Shown here one piece after another: positions 18,828 to 28,938 of a stretch of 64,000 nt of DNA (position 1 is its first letter; every line of letters begins with the position of its first letter). The notes under the pieces were generated by a model that saw only the letters and a list, made by a program, of their open reading frames with translations, did not search any database and was not told the origin of the DNA. This DNA is from Anaerocolumna sedimenticola. Lineage in GTDB: Bacteria; Bacillota; Clostridia; Lachnospirales; Lachnospiraceae. The stretch lies in contig NZ_CP048000.1 of the NCBI RefSeq assembly GCF_009931695.1, positions 5,102,501-5,166,500 on the forward strand, read 5' to 3'. A program made the position numbers and the translations under genes.

Positions 18828-18844
18828 GAGCGAGCGTTCGCTCG
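18828..18844. promoter_or_regulatory. Palindromic TetR-type operator before the aminotransferase cassette
   Basis: CGAGCG-TT-CGCTCG (18831-18844), with an overlapping register GAGCGA-GCGT-TCGCTC (18828-18843). It lies 40-56 bp upstream of the aminotransferase ATG, immediately downstream of an A/T-rich promoter-like stretch on the minus strand. Such GC-rich short palindromes are typical TetR operators. It stands out sharply in an A/T-rich gap. Confidence 0.7.
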
Positions 18845-18991
18845 TTAAATATAATATTACAACACTTATAATAACGAAATAACGTATTTCTTCTATTTAC
18901 TGGTAATAATATATTCTGCTGCTGGTCAAATTATAATACCTATTTAAAATATAGAATTTATAAAATGTTTTTTTTAATCAGCATAAAACAA

Positions 18992-19019
18992 CCTGAGGAA
19001 TCAAAACCGACTCCTCAGG
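18992..19019 (-). terminator. Terminator after the BspA-like gene
   Basis: Stem CCTGAGGAATC / GACTCCTCAGG (10 of 11 pairs) with a 6-nt loop, followed on the minus strand by TTGTTTTATG. It lies 70 bp past the BspA-like stop. Confidence 0.75.
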
Positions 19020-19088
19020 CTGTAATAAAATTTATTCCAATTCCATATAAATTTCAGCATAACGATCCAAAGCAAGAAAACAGAAACG

Positions 19089-21590
19089 TTAATCACTGAA
19101 AATCCTTTTACCATAATTTGTATCACCAATTCTTAAGTATATATGATTACCTGCATAATTACTCAGGGTTATCCCATCCGTACTAAATGCCTTATTATCA
19201 CTTACCAATGAGATTGATTTTAGGTACTTATTATTAACTGCTGCATTGATAAATGTATCCTGTATTTCTCTTACACTGCCTGGTATTGTCAGGACCTCAT
19301 TTCTGCAATCCCTGGGATATAGGTACATAACTGAGAACTCCTTATTGTAAAGAATCCCGTCTTTCGAGCTAAAGAATGGATTATCATTACTGACTTCAAT
19401 TTTTTGAAGATTTTTAAAATCCCAGATTGTATAGTTATCATAGACAGTAAATAAGGTTTTTACCTTCTTACCAATTACTAATGTCTCCAGATAAGGGTTG
19501 GAAAACGCATTGACGGTATATTGATAATCATCAAGCATTGTATCCTTGCTATAACAAAATCCTGAAACCTCCATTACCGTATCAGGGACAATAAAGGTTT
19601 TATCCGTTTTTTGGAAAGGATACGCAACTAATACAGTCATCTCTTTGTTATAAAGAACCCCCTCCAAACTCTTATAATAAGCATTACTGTCATCTACATT
19701 AATTTCTTTTAAAGAATTACTTTTAACAAATCCGTAATCACGGTATTCCAGTGCACCTGACAAGGTTATACTTTCCAGATACGGATTATCTGTGATAGAT
19801 TCGGGATTCAGTATATACTTTACCGTATCCGGCATGACATATGTTTTATCAGTTTTATTTACAGGGTAATAAATTAATACGGTTACATCCTTGTTATACA
19901 GAACACCGTTAATACTTGTAAATGCATTATTGTTTTTATCTGCTTCTATGGACACTGCAGATTTTAAGTACATAAAATCACTATAGTTAATATCAACCGC
20001 ACTTTCAGGTATTGATACGCTTTTTAAATCAGTCTTCCGGAAAGTCAGGGATGAGTTAACACTCTTTACGGTATCCGGAATTTTAAGTTCCTTAATATCT
20101 CTTGGAATATCATAAAGTATTGTTTTATCCTTACTTAGTAACAAACCGTTTTCCAGGGTATAATATTTACTGTCCTTTACAACACTAACCCTCTCCAGGG
20201 TTGGTATATCATAAACATTATCTATCCAGGTGATAATTTGTGCATTTTCAGGAATGATCATTTCTTTTATCCCGCTGTTCCTAAGATAAAAAATATTAAT
20301 ATTCTTTAAGGTATCGGGAAATTCTGCTTTTTCTTGCTTTTTGAATAAATAAAGTTCTGTTTTATTCTTATTATAAAGAGATCCTTGATAAAGAATAAAA
20401 TTCTTATTGCCGGATTCAATTGAGATTTTATTAAAACATTTACCGCTGTCTGTGTAAGTCTCCAATTCTTTCAACGCTTTTGGTATGATGATTTCTGTCG
20501 TGTCTTTCAAATTAAAACTACTCAAATTCAGACCGGTTAACGTACTTGGAAACTTAAGGACTGTTTTCTTATAAGCTTTTGGCACAAATATAATTTTCGT
20601 CCGGGCGGTATTATATAGAATCCCCTCATAAGAAACATATAACTTGCTGCCACTCTCCATATGAAAAGACTGCAAAGAATCCAAATACTTAAAATCCAGA
20701 ATATTCATCCTGGTAACTGATTTGGGTATCGTTATACCGGTTAAATGAAAGCATGTTGTAAAAGCATTGTCTTTTATCGTTTTCAATCCTTCCGGCAGTG
20801 TAATTTTTTCTAGTTTACTTTGATAAAATGCATACTTTTCAATCGTACCCGTTCCCTTTGGTACCGAATAGGCTGTACCTTTTCCGTTCGGGTATAGAAG
20901 CAGGGAATCCCCTTTTTAAGTAAAAAGGACACCGTCTATTGCACGAAAAGACGAATTCCTGCTATTTACCGTAAATGCATTTATATCTTTTAACTGTTCT
21001 CTTATACTTCCGATTTGGTTAGCATTTACTTTCGCTCCGAGGGTTACGGATTTAAGGTTTTCTGCATTAATAAAAGCATTACCTGTGATGGTTGTTACCG
21101 TATCAGGTATGGAGTATGAGGTGTTATTTTGTGCTATCGGATATTGGATTAAAACTGTTTTATTTTTGTTAAATAAGCACCCCTTATCAGATGTATAATA
21201 AGCATTATCCTCCTCGACATGAATAGTCTTTAACTTTTTTAATCCATTATAAAAATAATAACCGCTGCTATTTATTTTCTTTACGGTATTTGATATGTTT
21301 ACCATCTCAACATTAGGGAAATAACCTTTGGTAAGATAATCCCAATCAAAGAAAGTCACACCCTTTTCAATAATTACTTCTTTAACCTCAGGGTAACAGG
21401 GTCTTTCATTAGATTTGAAATCTTCCTCGGACACATTATCTTTAAATATAAAAATCTCTTCTCCTTTATAAGTGGATTGACTGTCTTTTGTAAAATTATA
21501 AACAGATTCTGCTATACAGACTTTTCCCGCCTGAGATAAAATAAATATTATAGTTAAAAGATATAAAATTCTTTTGCCGTTTTTAAACAT
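19089..21590 (-). pseudogene. BspA-like leucine-rich-repeat secreted protein split by an in-frame stop
   Basis: The first segment (20916-21590, 224 residues) begins with a signal peptide, MFKNGKRILYLLTIIFILSQ. It ends at TAA 20916-20918. The same frame stays open for 43 codons to the next ATG (20786) and on to 19089, reading LLLYPNGKGTAYSVP without shift. An unbroken protein would be about 833 residues. The rest is LRR_5 repeats with the recurrent pattern of a type 2 turn plus YNKxxTVLIYYPxxKTDKTYVMPDTV and short Asp/Asn-rich links. Such proteins are extracellular, binding host or matrix components. No cell-wall anchor or dockerin is visible at the C-terminus (YLRIGDTNYGKRIFSD). Read-through, decay or sequencing error could each explain the stop. 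Confidence 0.85.
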
Positions 21591-21763
21591 CTTTTCCTCC
21601 CTGTTATGAATAAGTGCTCAATGATGGAACCCATTATTTTACAAGGAATATTAATACAATTTTATGTTAAAATAGTGTCAGCTAATAAAGAATTGCCAAA
21701 ATCCAGACTATCAAGTTTATTGAGTTCTATTAACCGTTATCTCTTAAATATGTATTTGGAATA

Positions 21764-23446
21764 TCACAAATTCTCTTTCGTCCTGTTGTTAAAGAAAGAC
21801 TTTACATAATCCTTTATTCCCAATGGATTCTGTATTCTGATAATAGCATAAGCGATTGCCGGTGTAAAAACAGGAGGATAATAAACATAATAATTGGGTT
21901 CCCAATAGGTAGGATTATATTTTAGTTTTGTCTGATACAGTGCTTTGAAGCCATAGACGCTGTTCATTTTCTTATAAATGGTATTTAAAAGCTTCGCCGT
22001 AACCTCCGGTTCTTCTTCCAGCCTTGCAAGAGGTGCCTCCGCCAGGCTTCCCCATTCAATTCCTTCTTCCTTAAAAGTCATCATTGCATCATAGAATATT
22101 TTCTCCATAACTCCTCTGGTTGTATTTGTTCGATGTCTCGTTACATCTGCCATATATCCGTTCATTCCGCCAAATGGTACAAAAACGATAAATCCCTCCA
22201 CTTTGTTTTCCTGATTCACCGCATAAAAATACCTCCGTTCCATGGGATTATCAAATCCAATGCTTCCCATGGTAAATACCAGTTCTCCGCTTTTTTTCAT
22301 GGTAAACCATTCCTGTGATACTTCCATAATTTCCTTTTCCAGTGCTAAATTTCTTTCTTTATGGGGATTATATTCCTTAATTATGATTCCTGCTTTTGTT
22401 GCATGATTGATATTAAGTCTGATTTTAGAGGCTTTGCCACCGGCAATGGAATACTCCGGAAGGTAAAACCTTGGCTCTTCCCCACATTTAACACATCCAA
22501 ATCCCAGCTTTTTATACTGGCCCAGGAACATACTGGTAGTATTTAAAAATAACAGGTTATAAGCATTTTCCTCACAGTAATTCTTAAACTCATTCAGAAA
22601 TGTCAAAAAATCTTCCGGTGCGCAAATTGGTTCACCCAGAACTACTATTGTATCCCTGACAACACCGTATGCAATCACACCCTCAACGGAATTACCAAAA
22701 AAGTGACTTTTGTCTCCCTCCAATACCAGATATGAACTGCAGTTCTGTCCGTATTTTTTAACAAGCTCACGGGCTTTATCTACTTCTTCCCGAATCTGAG
22801 CTCTTGTATTGATATATGGAGTTAATACAAATATCAGTCCTGTGAGAATACAAATCCAGCTTAACCAGAAAATAAAACCATGATAAATAGAGTTCTGTAA
22901 ATAGATCGCAGGTGTTAAGTTATTTAAATTAAAGATTATATCAACAGTTTCCTTAATACAATCTAAGAATGAAACCGTTCCTTTTACTTTAAATAAAGCA
23001 AGTACCGCATTAATAAAAACGAACGATACATATATCAAAAATATTCCGATTCCCTTTTTCAGCGAATATCTGTCCATTTTCCTGCAATAATAATTTTTTG
23101 ATAATAGTAAAAGAAAGTAACATAGGACCTCCATCAGAAATAACAGATTCCATATTTTTTCATGATGGATCAATAAGAATTGAAATATCCTGAGTGATAA
23201 CGCTATCATAACAATAGACCATGCAGCACTCACCCTTTTATATAGCTTCCATGAAACAATCAGAATAACAAAGCTGAGAAGCCTCCTGATCGTATGGTGT
23301 ATTTCAAAATAATGGATAAGACTAATATCTCTGCTGTAACGAATTATAAAAAACGGGGAAATAAGATTAACTATTGATACAACTAATAATAGAATAACAG
23401 TAATTTTATTTACTTTACTAATAAATTTCGAAAGACTATTCTTCAT
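21764..23446 (-). CDS. Membrane protein with DUF2156/LPG-synthase-like catalytic domain (MprF-related)
   Basis: About 560 residues from ATG 23446, which has GAGG 8 nt before it; an alternative TTG start is at 23470. About six membrane helices fill residues 10-225. A cytoplasmic GNAT-fold domain of the phosphatidylglycerol lysyltransferase type follows (YGVVRDTIVVLGEPICAPEDF, GYMADVTRHRTNTTRGVMEKI, EEGIEWGSLAEAPLAR, KFKALYQTKLKYNPTYWEPNY-like end). MprF enzymes add amino acids to phosphatidylglycerol; here the substrate is not provable. It carries fewer helices than full MprF. Its promoter region has copy B of the 70-bp module. Confidence 0.8.
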   Translation of the reverse strand: MKNSLSKFISKVNKITVILLLVVSIVNLISPFFIIRYSRDISLIHYFEIHHTIRRLLSFVILIVSWKLYKRVSAAWSIVMIALSLRIFQFLLIHHEKIWNLLFLMEVLCYFLLLLSKNYYCRKMDRYSLKKGIGIFLIYVSFVFINAVLALFKVKGTVSFLDCIKETVDIIFNLNNLTPAIYLQNSIYHGFIFWLSWICILTGLIFVLTPYINTRAQIREEVDKARELVKKYGQNCSSYLVLEGDKSHFFGNSVEGVIAYGVVRDTIVVLGEPICAPEDFLTFLNEFKNYCEENAYNLLFLNTTSMFLGQYKKLGFGCVKCGEEPRFYLPEYSIAGGKASKIRLNINHATKAGIIIKEYNPHKERNLALEKEIMEVSQEWFTMKKSGELVFTMGSIGFDNPMERRYFYAVNQENKVEGFIVFVPFGGMNGYMADVTRHRTNTTRGVMEKIFYDAMMTFKEEGIEWGSLAEAPLARLEEEPEVTAKLLNTIYKKMNSVYGFKALYQTKLKYNPTYWEPNYYVYYPPVFTPAIAYAIIRIQNPLGIKDYVKSFFNNRTKENL

Positions 23447-23551
23447 TTTACATGCCTCACAAGTACGCAAATTTTCTTTCCTGGATTTCTGAAACCTGTC
23501 TATTGTTTTTTTAGAACTTGATAGGTTACTTCCTTAAGAATTAATTTTTAT

Positions 23552-23620
23552 ATACAGTATACTACAAAAACAGTAATATTTAAGAAAATTTTTAACTCTA
23601 AGCTAATAATATACAAATAA
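23552..23620. repeat. Copy B of a duplicated 70-bp promoter-like module
   Basis: ATACAGTATACTACAAAAAC at 23553-23572, then AGTAATATTTAAG, and TAATATACAAATAA at 23607-23620. This matches 7881-7950 in sequence and spacing. On the minus strand the TATACT could be the -10 of the DUF2156 gene. The rest of the 335-bp gap up to the endonuclease IV start holds a TATAAT at about 23640 and nothing else recognisable. Confidence 0.55.
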
Positions 23621-23781
23621 CGAATTGAGATACAGATATGGTATAATAAATGATTACGATTATTTTAATGAAGTAATAAATGCGGCATCAGATATGTATA
23701 TATTTGTAATGGTTTTATAAATATAATTCTCATAGATGGGGAAAATTTAATTAGATAAATAATACTACGGAGACTGAATAT

Positions 23782-24627
23782 ATGCTGATAATAGGACCCC
23801 ACATATCCACGGCAAAAGGATATACGAAAGCTGCAAAAGAAGTAAAGAACATGGGAGCGAATGCCTTTCAGTTTTTTAGCAGAAACCCGAGGGGTTCAAA
23901 TTTTAGGGCTTATGCAGAAAAGGATATTCATGAATTTCAAAAACTTAGATATAAATACGATTTCGGACCGCTCCAGGCCCATGCACCTTATACGATGAAT
24001 CTTGCAAGTTCAGATAAAAGGGTATATGAATTCGGCTGTTCCGTAATAAAAGAGGATATAAAAAGAATGGATGAACTTGGCATCGATTATATTGTGTTTC
24101 ACCCGGGAAGTCACGTCGGCAGCGGCCTTGATAATGGAATAGAACAAATAGGGAAAGCTTTAAATGACGCTATCATTGGAAATGAAAATATAACTGTCCT
24201 GCTTGAGACCATGCCCGGTAAAGGAACAGAGGTTGGATTCCGGTTTGAGCATTTAAAAAGAATCATCGATTTAGTAGAATATAAAAACAAATTAGGTATA
24301 TGTATGGATTTATGCCATGTATTTGCATCCGACTATGATATAAAAAATGGACTGGAGGGAGTTTTGGAAGAATTGGATAAACAAGTCGGTTTAAAGGAAC
24401 TAAAAACTATCCATCTTAATGATAGTATGATGCCGCTTAACTCCAGAAAAGACCGGCATACTCCCGTTGGCGAGGGAGAAATCGGTCTTGACTCAATTAT
24501 AAATATTATGGAACATCCATCTATAAGGAATCTGCCCTTTTACCTGGAAACCCCTTTGGATAATGAGGGTCATAAAAGAGAGATAAGCATGATTAAAGAA
24601 ATGGTGCAGCGAGGAGGCGTAAGCTAA
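23782..24627 (+). CDS. nfo: Deoxyribonuclease IV (AP endonuclease)
   Basis: 281 residues, the normal length of endonuclease IV. All zinc-site motifs are present: HAPYTMNLA, HPGSHVG, ETMPGKGTEVG, CMDLCHVFASDYD, HLNDS, and DRHTPVGEGEIG. It cuts 5' to abasic sites in base-excision repair using three zinc ions. It begins MLIIGPHISTAKGY after GGAG. It is a lone plus-strand gene converging on the Na/Pi cotransporter gene. Confidence 0.96.
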   Translation: MLIIGPHISTAKGYTKAAKEVKNMGANAFQFFSRNPRGSNFRAYAEKDIHEFQKLRYKYDFGPLQAHAPYTMNLASSDKRVYEFGCSVIKEDIKRMDELGIDYIVFHPGSHVGSGLDNGIEQIGKALNDAIIGNENITVLLETMPGKGTEVGFRFEHLKRIIDLVEYKNKLGICMDLCHVFASDYDIKNGLEGVLEELDKQVGLKELKTIHLNDSMMPLNSRKDRHTPVGEGEIGLDSIINIMEHPSIRNLPFYLETPLDNEGHKREISMIKEMVQRGGVS

Positions 24628-24685
24628 ATTACAAATATTTAGATACGCCCTCAAAACTGGAAAGAGCTGCTGCAAACTTGTTGGA

Positions 24686-26452
24686 TTAGGGTAATTGATA
24701 TTTTTCCTTAAACTGAATATATTGATAATTAAAATCTTCATTATCACTTTGCCTTAACTTATCTATATATCCATGTGTTTCTAATCCGTCTTCTTTTGAG
24801 TGAAGCAGCCAGATTGCTATATTGGAACAGTGATCGGCAATTCTTTCATAATTATTAATAATATCCGACAGAACAAATCCCAATTCTATTGTGCAGCTGC
24901 CATTTCTAAGACGTTTAATATGTCTGCTTTTAAGTTTTTCATTAACATTGTCAATCACTTCCTCAAGAGGTTCTACCGTTGTGGCAAGAGTAATATTCTC
25001 CGTTTCAAAAGCATGAATGGATGTAGATACTATTTCTTGAATCGCCTGGGTATAAAGTGTAATTTCCCGTAATGCATCATCGGAAAATCTTAGTTCTTTA
25101 TCAAACATTTCCTTTGCGGCTTCCATAATATTAATGGCATGATCGGAGATACGTTCCAGGTCTCCAATGCAATGCAGTAAAATGGAAATTGTTCTGGAAT
25201 CCTTTTCGGACAGGTTCTTACTGCTTAATTTAACAAGATAGGATCCCAGTTCATCCTCGTATTTATCTACTTTGTTCTCCATTTCCCGAATTTCTTTTTC
25301 TATATCCTTATCATAATTTTCAATTAACCCCATCGCTTTAAACAGTGAATCTTTTGTAAGTTCCGCCATATTAATTGTGACATTTTTACATTGCTCCGTT
25401 GCATAAGACGTCTTGTCCAGAAAACGGATATCCAAAAGTTGAAAATCACTTTTCTGCTTAACGTCGATTTCCTGCTTTTCATCCCGGATAGAGATATATG
25501 CTAACTTTACCAACCCTTTTGAAAAAGGTAATAATACAGCGGTTGCTACTATGTTAAAAAAGCTGTGAATTACTGCAATACCTGCCGGATTAGCGGTCTC
25601 GCTTAAAAATGAAAATTTAAAAAATAAATTTAAAGTATAGAACACTATCATAAATAACGTTGTTCCGATTAAGTTAAAGTATAAATGAATCAGCGCTGCC
25701 CGTTTCGCATTTTTATTTGCACCGATAGCTGAAAGTATGGCTGTAATACAGGTTCCGATATTCTGCCCCATAATTATTGGCAATGAGATTCCAAAACTTA
25801 CGGATCCTGTCATACATAAAGCCTGTAAAATACCAACGGACGCGGATGAACTTTGAATAACAGCAGTAAGTACGGCACCTGCCAGCATACCTAATAACGG
25901 CTGCGAAAACATAGTTAAAGTATTCGTAAATGCCGGTACATCTGCCAGTGGTTTTACTGCATCACTCATAGTTTCCATACCAAACATTAAAATGGCAAAA
26001 CCAATTAATATGGATCCTATATCTTTTTTCTTTTCATTTTTTATAAATAAAAGAAATACTACACCAATCAACGCTAATATTGGTGAAAATGTAGTAGGTT
26101 TCAGTAATTTAATATAGAAATTATTACTTTCAATTCCCGAAAGACTTAATATCCATGATGTTACCGTGGTACCGATATTAGCCCCCATAATTATTCCCAC
26201 TGCCTGTGATAATCGCATGATACCTGAATTAACAAACCCCACAACCATAACAGTAGTTGCAGATGATGATTGTATAACTGCAGTAACAGCCGTACCTAAA
26301 AGTACAGCCTTTAATGGATTGGAAGTCAGTTTTTCTAATAACTTTTCAAGTTTTCCCCCAGATAACTTTTCTAATCCATTCCCCATAGTATTCATTCCAT
26401 ACAGGAATAACGCTAAACCGCCTATCATTGTTATTACATTAAAAAAATCCAT
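24686..26452 (-). CDS. Na/Pi cotransporter family protein with C-terminal PhoU-like domain
   Basis: 588 residues. Two inverted transport repeats carry the hallmark QSSSATTVMVVGFVNSG (about residue 60) and QSSSASVGILQALCMTG (about residue 195). About eight membrane helices lie in residues 1-310. The C-terminal half is helical PhoU-like (ERISDHAINIMEAAKEM, ERIADHCSNIAIWLL). It is the NptA/YjbB type that moves phosphate coupled to sodium. It has a GGAG site. Function in uptake or efflux is not decidable. Confidence 0.93.
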   Translation of the reverse strand: MDFFNVITMIGGLALFLYGMNTMGNGLEKLSGGKLEKLLEKLTSNPLKAVLLGTAVTAVIQSSSATTVMVVGFVNSGIMRLSQAVGIIMGANIGTTVTSWILSLSGIESNNFYIKLLKPTTFSPILALIGVVFLLFIKNEKKKDIGSILIGFAILMFGMETMSDAVKPLADVPAFTNTLTMFSQPLLGMLAGAVLTAVIQSSSASVGILQALCMTGSVSFGISLPIIMGQNIGTCITAILSAIGANKNAKRAALIHLYFNLIGTTLFMIVFYTLNLFFKFSFLSETANPAGIAVIHSFFNIVATAVLLPFSKGLVKLAYISIRDEKQEIDVKQKSDFQLLDIRFLDKTSYATEQCKNVTINMAELTKDSLFKAMGLIENYDKDIEKEIREMENKVDKYEDELGSYLVKLSSKNLSEKDSRTISILLHCIGDLERISDHAINIMEAAKEMFDKELRFSDDALREITLYTQAIQEIVSTSIHAFETENITLATTVEPLEEVIDNVNEKLKSRHIKRLRNGSCTIELGFVLSDIINNYERIADHCSNIAIWLLHSKEDGLETHGYIDKLRQSDNEDFNYQYIQFKEKYQLP

Positions 26453-26666
26453 ATTGCGACTCCTTTAGATCAGCATAATATTATAAATTTTCACATACGG
26501 ATATATTATATCATACTAATCATTGTAAAGGAAATGTAAAGCTATACATTTTTAGAGCTTTTTTGATTTTTTTAGTGTTTTCTGGAAGAAAAAGCAAACT
26601 TTTTGTGTAACCAAACGAAATGCGGCAGAAGACCCTAACGATCTTTTAACAAGGATAAATTTGAAA

Positions 26667-27500
26667 TTAAATCTTTATTCCAAGCCGTTTCGCAAGGTTT
26701 TTGATGTATTTTGCAGCTTCCATGTAATCTACTTCTTCGGTCATGTGTTCCAGCATTAAACATACCCTGTCATCAAGTTTTGACACACATTTAAGATACG
26801 TTTCGTAATCAAGCTCACCAAGGCCCGGACGGCATTCGTCCAAATGGACTGTGAGTTTCCCGCTTAATTTTATATCTTTTGCATGGCAGCTTACAATGTT
26901 GCCGCCAAGCTTGTCAAACCATTCTTTTATCACTTCCCCATTCCGGTAATAGAGCTGCGGACTGCATAGGATATTAACCGGATCCAGGTGTGCAGCAAAA
27001 CCCTTACGGTTTATACTTTGAATAAGTCTCAGATAAGAGTCCGCCGTGTCAGGATACATCCAGGGCATTGGTTCAAGGGAATAACAGGTATGTTTAGGAT
27101 TTACCGCATCGATTATCTTCTGTGTGGTGAGGACGATTTCTTCAAAAGCTTTTTCAGTCAGATTATCCCTATGAGGCCCATCCCACTGTTCGCTATAAGA
27201 ACCTGCTATATTCACACAGCAATTAGCCCCGACATAATCTGCAAGTTCAAGCTGTCTTACCGCCCGGTTATAATTTTCCTCTCTCTTTTCAGGATCTTTT
27301 ACCATCAAATTATTCCAGACACCTATCTCACAGATGACGAGGTTATGTTCTTTCGCTGCTTTTGCATAACCGTCAATAACAGAAACCTTTGCAGTATAAT
27401 CAACAGGAAAATATACAGCTGAATAACCGGCTTCTATGGCGGCTAAAGCCCACTCCTCCGGTGTCGTCCATTTTTTAAAGATTAATCCGCCGAAACGCAT
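26667..27500 (-). CDS. Sugar phosphate isomerase/epimerase-like TIM-barrel protein
   Basis: 277 residues, xylose-isomerase-like (AP_endonuc_2) barrel. Metal-binding candidates are the Glu in YSLEPMPWM, the Asp in HLDPVN, the His in VSCHAKDIKL and the Glu in MLEHM. AGLGELDYETYLKCV-like motifs match inosose dehydratase and hydroxypyruvate-isomerase relatives. It is the last gene of the LacI-regulated sugar operon (TolB-like, lipoprotein, two permeases, VOC, this). It probably isomerises, epimerises or dehydrates a keto-sugar produced from the imported substrate (inference). A GGAGG site precedes ATG. Confidence 0.87.
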   Translation of the reverse strand: MRFGGLIFKKWTTPEEWALAAIEAGYSAVYFPVDYTAKVSVIDGYAKAAKEHNLVICEIGVWNNLMVKDPEKREENYNRAVRQLELADYVGANCCVNIAGSYSEQWDGPHRDNLTEKAFEEIVLTTQKIIDAVNPKHTCYSLEPMPWMYPDTADSYLRLIQSINRKGFAAHLDPVNILCSPQLYYRNGEVIKEWFDKLGGNIVSCHAKDIKLSGKLTVHLDECRPGLGELDYETYLKCVSKLDDRVCLMLEHMTEEVDYMEAAKYIKNLAKRLGIKI

Positions 27501-27513
27501 TACAATATTCCTC

Positions 27514-27972
27514 CTACCTGACAGGTTTGATATTTAAGTTTACTCCGAAATCGTCTTCCGTGTCAACGATTGTCCAGCTGCTTCCAGGATAGTACCCAAC
27601 TGTTCGGTTTTTATAACCTTCCTTTTCAAGTTCTGAAATTAAATCATCCCGTTTGCTGCCAACTTCAAATCCGATGTGGTGAACCCCGTTACCATGCCTA
27701 TCCAGATACTCCTGAAACGAATCCGGTCCGCCGTCAGGCTGATGAAGCTCAATCATAAAGCTGCCCATATCAATATTACAAACCAGAAGATCAGAAACTG
27801 CAGGCTCACCTCTGTAAAGATAAGGATATTCCTCATTACCCGCAAGGTGATTTCTGTGTATCTTTGGGACGGGGATTCCAAGCAGGTCTGCCCACTTCCC
27901 GGCAGCTTTCTTTATGTCTTTTACTACAATATTTATCTGAATAAAACCATCTTTATTAATTCGTGTATTCAT
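27514..27972 (-). CDS. VOC-superfamily (glyoxalase fold) protein
   Basis: 152 residues, two beta-alpha-beta-beta-beta modules. The start is GFIQINIVVKDIKKAAGKWADLLGIP. Likely metal ligands are the Glu in MIELHQP and the His pair in GVHHIGFEV. It resembles methylmalonyl-CoA-epimerase-type members and is related to the second VOC protein at 34676. It lies between the permease and the TIM-barrel gene, 13 bp from the latter, so its substrate is likely an intermediate of the same sugar pathway. AAGGAG site before ATG. Confidence 0.85.
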   Translation of the reverse strand: MNTRINKDGFIQINIVVKDIKKAAGKWADLLGIPVPKIHRNHLAGNEEYPYLYRGEPAVSDLLVCNIDMGSFMIELHQPDGGPDSFQEYLDRHGNGVHHIGFEVGSKRDDLISELEKEGYKNRTVGYYPGSSWTIVDTEDDFGVNLNIKPVR

Positions 27973-27997
27973 AGAGACTCCTTTAAATTTAATATTT

Positions 27998-28900
27998 TTA
28001 TCCTTTCACACTGCCCATTACCAGACCTGTGGTGAAATATTTCTGCAGAAATGGATATATACACAAAATCGGTATCATTGCAAGGAACAGCTGGGCCGCA
28101 CTTGTTGTTCTTGCATTAACCAGTCTGACATAGTTTGCAATTTCTGAACTTGTATTTGAAGCATTTCGAAAGAATGACTCCGTATTAATGATAACTGTCT
28201 GCAGATAGCTCTGCAGCGGATATTTATCTACTGTATTCATGTAAATCATACCGTCAAACCAACTGTTCCAGTGATTGACGAAAGCAAATAATATTACCGT
28301 TGCAAGTGTCGGCTTGCACACGGGGAGGATGACCTTTAGCAGCACCTGAGCGTGACCCGCTCCGTCTATGTATGCGGCTTCTTCCAATTCTTTTGGAAGG
28401 CTGCGCATATAGTTCATAACAACCAGCATATTAAATACATTTACAGCTCCGGGAAGGATTAGTGCCAAGATAGAATTAAGCAGCCCTGTGTATTTAACAA
28501 CCAGGTAGGTTGGTATAAGTCCGCCGTTAAAAAGTATCGTCACAACAAAAAACCATGAAAAAAAGTTTCTCGCCCTAAATTCTTTTACTGATTTCGAAAG
28601 CGGATATGCGGTAAGAACCACCAATACCGTATTGAGAATGACACCGGGTATAGTCCTCTCTATGCTAATGAAAAGAGATTTTATGAACTGATTATTATTA
28701 AGAATAAACTTATAGGAATTCATACTGAATCCAACCGGCCAGAATGTAACCTTATTTGCAATAACTGCGTCCTTTGCCGAAAATGAAATAGCCAGGAGGT
28801 TTAAAAATGGAAGTATACAAATCAGGGCCAATAAGGTTAGGATGATATAATTTATGACAAGGAACAATTTCCTTGACCACGAAGATTGCATTTTAGTCAT
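27998..28900 (-). CDS. Sugar ABC transporter permease, LplC/YtcP type
   Basis: 300 residues, about six membrane helices. The EAA loop is LEEAAYIDGAGHAQVLLKVILP and the end is YFTTGLVMGSVKG. It is the second permease of importer 2, 38 bp downstream of its LplB-type partner and 25 bp upstream of the VOC gene. Confidence 0.93.
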   Translation of the reverse strand: MTKMQSSWSRKLFLVINYIILTLLALICILPFLNLLAISFSAKDAVIANKVTFWPVGFSMNSYKFILNNNQFIKSLFISIERTIPGVILNTVLVVLTAYPLSKSVKEFRARNFFSWFFVVTILFNGGLIPTYLVVKYTGLLNSILALILPGAVNVFNMLVVMNYMRSLPKELEEAAYIDGAGHAQVLLKVILPVCKPTLATVILFAFVNHWNSWFDGMIYMNTVDKYPLQSYLQTVIINTESFFRNASNTSSEIANYVRLVNARTTSAAQLFLAMIPILCIYPFLQKYFTTGLVMGSVKG

Positions 28901-28938
28901 GATTTGACCGCCTTTCCTTTTTGAAATTTACATATAAA

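Noticed and set aside
21606..21809. Plus-strand 67-residue frame between two minus-strand genes
   Set aside because: Overlaps the end of the DUF2156 gene, no ribosome site, no recognisable features.
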